Source of the DNA: Bacteroidota bacterium
GTDB lineage: Bacteria; Bacteroidota; Bacteroidia; Flavobacteriales_F; PHOS-HE28
Length of the DNA: 64,000 bases
NCBI GenBank assembly: GCA_018267155.1
Contig: JAFDZE010000046.1
Location: 1 to 64,000, forward strand
Direction of reading: 5' to 3'
This document shows positions 58,040-64,000 of this stretch, one piece after another (the first letter of the stretch is position 1; every line of letters begins with the position of its first letter). The translations under genes were made by a program, and so were the position numbers. The notes beneath the pieces were generated by a model. That model saw nothing but the letters and a program-made list of their open reading frames with translations, ran no database searches and was not told the DNA's origin.

Positions 58040-59686
58040 ATGCGCACACGTGTGCATGGTCACATCGCCCTCCTCCTGGCTTTCGCCCTCTCCTCGTGCG
58101 CCTTCAAGAACAAGGATGCCGACCTGGTGATCCACAATGCCCGCATCATATCGCTCGATCCCGAAGGGCACGAATACCAGGCCATGGCGATCAAAGATGG
58201 ACGCATCGTGGAACTCGGGCCCGAGCGTCTCATCCTGAACGGATACTCCGCCAAGGAGAGCTACGACGCGGCCGGCCGCATGGTGTACCCGGGCTTCATC
58301 GACGGGCATTGCCATTTCTTCGGGTACGGACTGAACAAACAGAAGGCGGACCTATCCGGGACCGGATCCTGGAACGAGGTGATCGATCGTGTGATGGCCT
58401 TCGCCCGCACACGACGGGACACCGGTTGGATCCTGGGCCGTGGCTGGGACCAGAACGATTGGGCGGATCATGCGATGCCCGACAACATCCTCCTGAACGA
58501 GCGCTTCCCGGACCGGCCTGTGTTGCTGCAACGCGTGGACGGTCACGCCGCCGTGGTGAACCAGGTGGCGCTCGACCGTGTCGGGTTGAACGCCGGGAGC
58601 GTGATCGCCGGCGGCCTGCTCGAAGTGAAGGACGGCAAGCCCACCGGCCTGCTCGTGGACAACGCCGTGGACGTCTTCCAAAAGATCTTCGACGACGCGG
58701 ATGAAAAGACCAAACGCCGGGCCCTGCTCGAGGCGCAGAACGACTGCTTCGCGAAAGGCCTCACCATGGTGTGCGATGCCGGACTCGATGCGGGCACGAT
58801 CGAACTGATCAAGCACATGCAGGACGAAGGCGCGCTGAAGATCCGCGTCTACGCGATGGTAGCGGACAAGCCCGGGAACCTGGCCCACTTCGCGGAGCAC
58901 GGGGCCATCAGCACCGACCGGCTGTGGGTGCGCTGCGTGAAGGTCTACGGCGATGGCGCGCTGGGCTCCCGGGGCGCCCTGCTGAAGCAACCATACAACG
59001 ACGCAGCGAACGGCTATCATGGCCTCCTGCTCCAGACACCTGAACACCTGCGCGACGTGGCACGCTGGTGCCTCGACCATGATTTCCAGATGGCCACGCA
59101 TTGCATCGGCGACAGTGCGGACCGCTTCCTGCTGGACGTGTACGCCGAAGTGCTGAAGGGCACCAACGACAAGCGGTGGCGCATCGAGCATGCCCAGTGC
59201 ATGGATCCGGCCGACCTCCACCTCTTCGCCGACAACAGCATCATCCCCAGTGTGCAGCCCACCCACCTGTTGAGCGATGCCCCCTGGGCCATCGATCGGA
59301 TCGGACCCGAGCGATTCAAGACCGCCTATGCGTGGAACTCCCTGCGCAAGCAAATGGGGATCGTGGCGCTGGGCACCGATTTCCCCGTGGAAGCGATCGA
59401 TCCCCTGGCCACCTACTACGCGGCCACGGTACGGAAATACCGCGATGGAACGGCGATCGCGGGCAGCCCCATGAGCGAGGCACTCTCGCGCAAGGATGCC
59501 TTGCTCGGCATGACCCTGTGGAACGCCCTGGCCAGTTTCACCGAGAATGAACTGGGCAGCATCGAAGTGGGCAAGCGTGCTGACTTCACCGTCGTGGACC
59601 GCGACCTCTTGACGGCCGATGAACAGGGCCTGCGCAAGGCGAAGGTGTTGGCCACCTTCGTCAACGGTGAACGGGTCACACCATGA
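58040..59686 (+). CDS. Amidohydrolase family lipoprotein (YtcJ-like)
   Basis: 548 residues. A lipoprotein signal with lipobox LSSC near residue 20. Amidohydrolase_3 fold: ADLVIHNARIISLD at the start, metal ligands in GFIDGHCHFFG, then WILGRGWDQNDW, TMVCDAGLDAGTIEL, KVYGDGALGSRGALL (with the Lys that may be carboxylated), ATHCIGDSA, RIEHAQC and LGTDFPVEAIDP. Such enzymes hydrolyse N-acyl or amide substrates; the actual one is unknown. The ATG at 58040 is the one that gives a lipoprotein signal. Confidence 0.9.
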   Translation: MRTRVHGHIALLLAFALSSCAFKNKDADLVIHNARIISLDPEGHEYQAMAIKDGRIVELGPERLILNGYSAKESYDAAGRMVYPGFIDGHCHFFGYGLNKQKADLSGTGSWNEVIDRVMAFARTRRDTGWILGRGWDQNDWADHAMPDNILLNERFPDRPVLLQRVDGHAAVVNQVALDRVGLNAGSVIAGGLLEVKDGKPTGLLVDNAVDVFQKIFDDADEKTKRRALLEAQNDCFAKGLTMVCDAGLDAGTIELIKHMQDEGALKIRVYAMVADKPGNLAHFAEHGAISTDRLWVRCVKVYGDGALGSRGALLKQPYNDAANGYHGLLLQTPEHLRDVARWCLDHDFQMATHCIGDSADRFLLDVYAEVLKGTNDKRWRIEHAQCMDPADLHLFADNSIIPSVQPTHLLSDAPWAIDRIGPERFKTAYAWNSLRKQMGIVALGTDFPVEAIDPLATYYAATVRKYRDGTAIAGSPMSEALSRKDALLGMTLWNALASFTENELGSIEVGKRADFTVVDRDLLTADEQGLRKAKVLATFVNGERVTP

Positions 59687-59826
59687 CCACATTCGGGTCC
59701 GGGCCGTGTAATTCGCACTTTCGCATCCAGGCGCCCGGCCCACATCGCTCAGTGGACAGGCCGATCAAACCCGAGCCCGGAATTCGCGTCAACCGATACG
59801 AACGATCACCCTCGCTCCTCACTCCC

Positions 59827-62169
59827 ATGCATCATCACTCCGCACTTTCCATCCGGTTCCTTGCCATTGCCGCGCTTCTGGCATTGAACGTATCGGCCCA
59901 GAACCTGCCCGATGAGTACCACGTCAGCGATGACGGTCTTCGGTTGGTCGCGGGTGACCTGCCGGTGGATGGGCTCTACTCCGTGGATGGGATCAAGGTG
60001 ATCCACCTCACCTTCAACCAGCCCGACTTCTGGACGTTGCTCGACCAGAGCCACCAGACAGGCGTGCATATCCTGGCCTCCTTGGAATACGACGGCCAGG
60101 TGTTCGACTCCGTCGGTGTCCGCATCAAGGGACAGACCAGCTACATGATGCTGCCGCCCGGCTCACAGAAGTTCAGCTTCGACATCAACATGGAAGAATT
60201 CGTGGACGGGCAGGACCTGGGCGGATACGAGACGGTCAACTTGAACAACGGCTTCCAGGACCCGAGCGTGATGCGTGACGTGATCTACCACCACCTCCTC
60301 CGCCCGCACGTGCCGGCCGCGCGGGCCTGCTTCGCCCAGTTGTTCATCAACGGCCAGAACTGGGGCCACTACAGCCTGGTACAGGACCTGGACAGCGATT
60401 TCATCCGTGAATGGTGGTGGAGCAACGACGGCTCCCGCTGGCGTGCGGACCGCCCGGATGGCGACGTCTTCGGAGGACAATGGGGCGATGGCACAGCCGG
60501 GCTCAACTACCTGGGGCCGGATACGGCCGACTATCAGGAATACTACACGCTCGGTCGTAGCGAACAGGAGAACCCCTGGGACGCCCTCGTGACCGTGTGC
60601 GACAAATTGAACAACACGCCCATCGCGCAATTGAACGATACCCTGGACAAATACATGGACATCGACCGTGTCCTGTGGCATCTGGCGGGGGAGAACGCCT
60701 TCGGGGATGACGACAGTTACATCCACAAGGGCAAGATGGACTACAGCCTCTATTGGGACCCGGAGACCGGTCGGATGACCACGCAAGAGCTTGATGGCAA
60801 CAGCATCCTGGGCACGGAATCGCTCAATTGGAGCCCGTTCTATCATGCGAACAACGTGAACTACCCCTTGCTCAACCGGGTGCTCCAAGTACCTGAACTG
60901 CGGCAACGTTACCTGGCCCACCTGCGCCACATCATAGCCACCAGCATGCAACAGGCCGATGTAGCGGCCCTCATCGCCCAATACCGCTCGCTGATCGACA
61001 CCGTCGTCCAGGACGACCCGATCAAATTGATGACGTGGTCGCAGTACCAATCCTCATGCACCACCCTGGGGAACAGGTTCAACACCAGGCGCAACGCACT
61101 GAACAACAACACCGAGGTGGCCCAACAAGCGCCGACGATCGGCAACGTGGAGCACGAGACCGGTGCGGGCATCGGGCATCCCCCGGTCGCCAACGAAACG
61201 GTACACGTGCGTGCAACGGTATCCTCAACGAACGGGATCAACAGGGTGGGCTTGTACTGGAGCAATGTCCTGCCGGGGCGCTTCAGTCGTATGGACATGC
61301 ACGACGATGGGGCGCACAACGACGGGAGCGCCGGTGATGGCGTCTTTGGCGCCGACATTCCCGGGCAGCCGGGTGGCTTCTGGGTGCGCTACTACGTGGC
61401 CGCCGAGGCGGACAACACGGCACACAGCACCGCCTTCTCGCCACCCGGTGCCGAACACGACGTGTGGATCTACCAGGTGACCCCCACCGTTTCGCCCACG
61501 GAAGGTGTGGTGATCAATGAACTGATGGCCAGCAACAGTTCCACGGTGATGGACAACAACGACCAGTACGAGGACTGGGTGGAACTGTACAACCACGGCT
61601 CCGCCCCGGTGGACCTGGAGGGATGGTTCCTTACCGATACGCCCTTCGAACCCACCAAGTGGGAATTCCCCGGCGGTACGGTGCTGGCCCCCGGCATGTA
61701 CATGATCGTTTGGCCCGATGAGGACCAGAGCCAGGGCCTGATGCACGCGAACTTCAAACTCAGCGCCTCGGGCGAAAGCGTACTGCTCTACGATCCGGAT
61801 ACGCTGCTGGCCGACCAGGTGGACTTCGGGCAGCAGATCACCGATATGGGGTATGCCCGCGTTCCGAACGGGACGGGACCTTTCGTGATCCAGGCGCCGA
61901 CCTTCGCCGCGAGCAACGACGTGACCGGATTCGATGAAGTCGCTCCGAATGCCGGCTTCCGCATGTACCCCAACCCGGCCAGCACGCACGTGATCCTCGT
62001 GTGGGACGGGGCCGGAACGCATACCGTGACCATCCACGACGCTACCGGTCGACTGGTACGCAACCTGATCTTGAACTCCGGGTCGATCCTGGAAACAAGC
62101 ACGTTCGGGCCGGGCACCTACACGGTACGCTGCGCGCAGGCCACCCAACGACTGGTGGTGGTGCGCTAA
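59827..62169 (+). CDS. CotH-kinase family surface protein with lamin-tail and T9SS domains
   Basis: 780 residues. A signal peptide ends near VSAQ (residue 25). Residues about 45-400 are a CotH-like kinase domain: VGVRIKGQTSYMMLP, NLNNGFQDPSVMRDVIYHHL, and the metal/ATP region GEDDSYIHKG-like (AFGDDDSYIHKGKMDYSLYWDPE). A middle beta domain is followed by a lamin-tail domain (VVINELMASNSSTV, EDWVELYNHGSAPVDLEGW) and a C-terminal T9SS type A domain (FRMYPNPASTHVILV ... FGPGTYTVRCA). CotH proteins phosphorylate secreted proteins in spore coats; the role here is unknown. Confidence 0.92.
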   Translation: MHHHSALSIRFLAIAALLALNVSAQNLPDEYHVSDDGLRLVAGDLPVDGLYSVDGIKVIHLTFNQPDFWTLLDQSHQTGVHILASLEYDGQVFDSVGVRIKGQTSYMMLPPGSQKFSFDINMEEFVDGQDLGGYETVNLNNGFQDPSVMRDVIYHHLLRPHVPAARACFAQLFINGQNWGHYSLVQDLDSDFIREWWWSNDGSRWRADRPDGDVFGGQWGDGTAGLNYLGPDTADYQEYYTLGRSEQENPWDALVTVCDKLNNTPIAQLNDTLDKYMDIDRVLWHLAGENAFGDDDSYIHKGKMDYSLYWDPETGRMTTQELDGNSILGTESLNWSPFYHANNVNYPLLNRVLQVPELRQRYLAHLRHIIATSMQQADVAALIAQYRSLIDTVVQDDPIKLMTWSQYQSSCTTLGNRFNTRRNALNNNTEVAQQAPTIGNVEHETGAGIGHPPVANETVHVRATVSSTNGINRVGLYWSNVLPGRFSRMDMHDDGAHNDGSAGDGVFGADIPGQPGGFWVRYYVAAEADNTAHSTAFSPPGAEHDVWIYQVTPTVSPTEGVVINELMASNSSTVMDNNDQYEDWVELYNHGSAPVDLEGWFLTDTPFEPTKWEFPGGTVLAPGMYMIVWPDEDQSQGLMHANFKLSASGESVLLYDPDTLLADQVDFGQQITDMGYARVPNGTGPFVIQAPTFAASNDVTGFDEVAPNAGFRMYPNPASTHVILVWDGAGTHTVTIHDATGRLVRNLILNSGSILETSTFGPGTYTVRCAQATQRLVVVR

Positions 62170-62262
62170 ACGGCCACCGCTGCGCGTTTGGCCTCCAGTT
62201 GTGGGCAGTGCCGCTCCTGATGCGCGACGGGGAAGCGGTGCGCGACCTGCGCACCCGTTCCA

Positions 62263-63015
62263 TCAGGCATGCCGGTCGGCGAGCAATGCCCGTGTGTGAT
62301 CATACCCGATCCGCTGGATCCGGGCGGAATGACTCAGGTCGAACATCCCGTACTCGGCCAGGCCCGGTGGCTCAATGAACATGCGGCATCCCTTGGCTGA
62401 ACGCGTGACCATCTCGCGGAAACTGAGGTGGAAGGTGCGGTCCAGCGTGCGGCGCACGGTCCGCTGAGCGGAATAGGGAGGTAGCGGATTCACGTACACC
62501 GCGATCACTTCGGACCGGCGACCCTCAAAGGGTTCCACGGGCAGATTGTTGCTCAGCCCACCGTCCACGTACGGTGTCCCATCGATCACAACGGGCGGAA
62601 AGATGAGCGGTACGGCACAGGCCGCCAGCACCGGGGGGATGATCTCGCCCGCGCTGAAGATCCGCTGCCCGCCATGCTCCAGGTCCGTGGCACTCACGTA
62701 CAACGGGACCCGCAGATCCTCAAAATACTTCACCGGAAGGTATTTTTCCAGGAATTCGCCGATACGTCGCTGGGTGAGCAGCTCGCCGCGCAACAACTTC
62801 CAGCGCGTGCGGTGCAACTGCCATTCCTGATGAAGTAGCGCTGAGGCCTCCATGGGCGTGAGTCCTGCCGCTATGAAGGCACCGATGAGCGAACCCGCGC
62901 TCGTTGCACTGATGGCCGAGGGCCCGATGCCCGCCTCGTGGAAAGCCTGCAGCACGCCCAGATGCGCGATGCCCCTCGCACCGCCACCGGAGAGAACGAA
63001 GGGGACGTGTTCCAT
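62263..63015 (-). CDS. Patatin-like phospholipase
   Basis: 250 residues. The oxyanion loop SGGGARG at the start, the nucleophile Ser in SATSAGSLIGAF (usual form GxSxG, here AxSxG), and the catalytic Asp in YVDGGLSNNLP. Predicted to hydrolyse acyl esters of lipids. No signal peptide. Converges on the CotH gene, with 93 nt between stops. Confidence 0.9.
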   Translation of the reverse strand: MEHVPFVLSGGGARGIAHLGVLQAFHEAGIGPSAISATSAGSLIGAFIAAGLTPMEASALLHQEWQLHRTRWKLLRGELLTQRRIGEFLEKYLPVKYFEDLRVPLYVSATDLEHGGQRIFSAGEIIPPVLAACAVPLIFPPVVIDGTPYVDGGLSNNLPVEPFEGRRSEVIAVYVNPLPPYSAQRTVRRTLDRTFHLSFREMVTRSAKGCRMFIEPPGLAEYGMFDLSHSARIQRIGYDHTRALLADRHA

Positions 63016-63069
63016 CGGCGCGAAGATCGGTGGAGGAGGCTTTCCACCACCTTCTCCGCACGCACCTCC

Positions 63070-64000
63070 TTACGGGAATGCAGGCAGGCCGATCGAGGTG
63101 CTGCGACCGAACACCTGGCACCAGCGCTCGAAAGTCATGGCCTCGTAATGGATGATCCCGCGCTGGTACTGCCATTGCTGGAACAGGTTGAGCGTGATGC
63201 AACCCACCAGCAACAGGCCCGATCCGGTGCGGAACCATGCGCCCCCTTGCGAAACACGCTGGACCAACGCCGCCAACGGCCAGGCCAACAGCGGAAGCAC
63301 ATCGATCATCACGCGGCTTCCGAACCCCCCACCGTACCACCAGGTTTCCCAGCTGAACGTCAGGTACACGAAGGGGATCAGGAACAACAAGCACATGCGC
63401 ACGTAGTCCTGTGCAGCGCCGGTCGAGGTATCCGAGCGCCAGAGCACTATTAGTCCGGACAGCGCGACCAGCGCCGCCGGGGTGTACACGAACCAGCCCT
63501 TCCTGAATCCGAAGAGCGCTTCGAGCACATGCGGTCGTGTGAGATCGAAGGTTTCAGTGCCATACGAGTAGAAGAGGTACTGCCCTGAAGCGGCCTTCCA
63601 GTAGAACAGCTGCGGCAACACGCACAGAACGGCTGTTGCGATGGCAGCGAGGGGTCCCGCGATACGATGGCAGGAACCGTGCGTGGCAAGTCGGTGCCGG
63701 GTATTGCGGCCCATCGACCAACAAAGTGGTATCAATGCGAACAGGGCGCAGGTGGGCCGTACCAGCGTGGCCATACCGATGCACGCCCCGATGAGCATGG
63801 CCCGGCCCATGGTCGGTCGCTCGTACCACGCCGAAGTGCGCTCGATGAGCAGCGCACAGAGGAAGAACAGGACCGGATGCGCCATGCCCTGCGCGTACGA
63901 TGCGTAGAAAAAGAGATTGGTTCCGAGGCCGATCACCAGCAGGACGATCGCGCAGAGGGCGTCGGTCACGTGTCGCAGGAGAAAGCGCCTCAGGGCCAAC
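63070..64000 (-). CDS. Polytopic membrane protein, GT-C glycosyltransferase-like (5' end outside window)
   Basis: The frame is open to the window edge; no ATG is seen at the end, so the gene continues beyond 64000. The visible 309 residues hold about seven hydrophobic segments, with YERPTMGRAMLIGACIGMATLVRPTCALFALIPL, a conserved helix pair of PMT/GT39-like membrane proteins, and FSWETWWYGGGFGSRVMIDVLPLLAWPLA. Probable sugar transfer from a lipid carrier at the outer face of the inner membrane. Confidence 0.7.
   Translation of the reverse strand, partial: LALRRFLLRHVTDALCAIVLLVIGLGTNLFFYASYAQGMAHPVLFFLCALLIERTSAWYERPTMGRAMLIGACIGMATLVRPTCALFALIPLCWSMGRNTRHRLATHGSCHRIAGPLAAIATAVLCVLPQLFYWKAASGQYLFYSYGTETFDLTRPHVLEALFGFRKGWFVYTPAALVALSGLIVLWRSDTSTGAAQDYVRMCLLFLIPFVYLTFSWETWWYGGGFGSRVMIDVLPLLAWPLAALVQRVSQGGAWFRTGSGLLLVGCITLNLFQQWQYQRGIIHYEAMTFERWCQVFGRSTSIGLPAFP

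Noticed and set aside
1-64000. CRISPR array or prophage
   Set aside because: No regularly spaced repeats with unique spacers, and no cas, integrase or phage structural genes were seen. The repeats found are hairpin-type or short direct repeats.

Overview
This is a GC-rich stretch of a Bacteroidota chromosome, most likely a high-GC member of the Flavobacteriales. Evidence for this: several secreted proteins end in type A C-terminal sorting domains of the type IX secretion system (T9SS); upstream elements follow the Bacteroidota -7 consensus TAnnTTTG; Shine-Dalgarno sites are largely absent; and family types such as DUF4421, LytS/LytTR pairs with TPR sensors and CotH/lamin-tail proteins are typical of the phylum. 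No plasmid, phage or CRISPR locus is visible. The assignment to order is an inference from gene style only.

Layout. 1-2.5 kb: the end of a membrane protein facing a glycosyltransferase. 2.7-7.8 kb: a tightly packed plus-strand operon (YwqK-like MORN protein, mnmA, lipoprotein, T9SS subtilase, aat). 7.8-11.6 kb: a minus-strand Kdo (lipopolysaccharide) cluster of kdsA, a transaldolase-CBS chimera, a kdsC-type phosphatase and an acetyltransferase. 11.7-19 kb: FAH-family hydrolase, DnaQ-like exonuclease, OmpA/PD40 protein, 2-oxoacid dehydrogenase E2 and secreted proteins. 19-28 kb: fused GT2 glycosyltransferase, recR, saccharopine-dehydrogenase-like gene, trmN6, rimM, a second exonuclease, GH20 hexosaminidase and rpsP. 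28-38 kb: MarR regulator with inverted operator-like sites, DUF4421 protein, M1 peptidase, pfkA, metalloprotease, two paralogous NTF2-like proteins, OsmC, GT32, AraC regulator and cupin. 38-45.6 kb: the most rearranged part, with a RAYT transposase and REP-like hairpins, dnaE with duplicated ends and inserted repeats, a RelE-type toxin-antitoxin pair with decayed remnants, trxA, a DUF58 protein and tRNA-Asp. 45.7-64 kb: LytS/LytTR two-component pair, large secreted proteins, tpx, purL, polytopic membrane proteins, an amidohydrolase, a CotH protein and a patatin.

The observation I find most exciting is the gene at 9640-10662 (minus). It joins a fructose-6-phosphate-aldolase/transaldolase barrel to a CBS pair that resembles the CBS tail of KdsD (arabinose-5-phosphate isomerase), and it sits exactly between kdsA and a kdsC-type gene. 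In effect the sugar-isomerase domain of KdsD has been swapped for an aldolase. Arabinose 5-phosphate is fructose 6-phosphate without C1, with the same stereocentres, so a plausible reading is an aldol route to arabinose 5-phosphate (glycolaldehyde + glyceraldehyde 3-phosphate) feeding Kdo synthesis. This is an inference and needs biochemical proof.

Other notable signals: many genes have a TAnnTTTG-like element only 4-7 nt before the start codon, suggesting leaderless or nearly leaderless mRNAs; the 3' end of dnaE is duplicated around a toxin-antitoxin module; and pfkA lacks the usual Asp of its GGDG motif.
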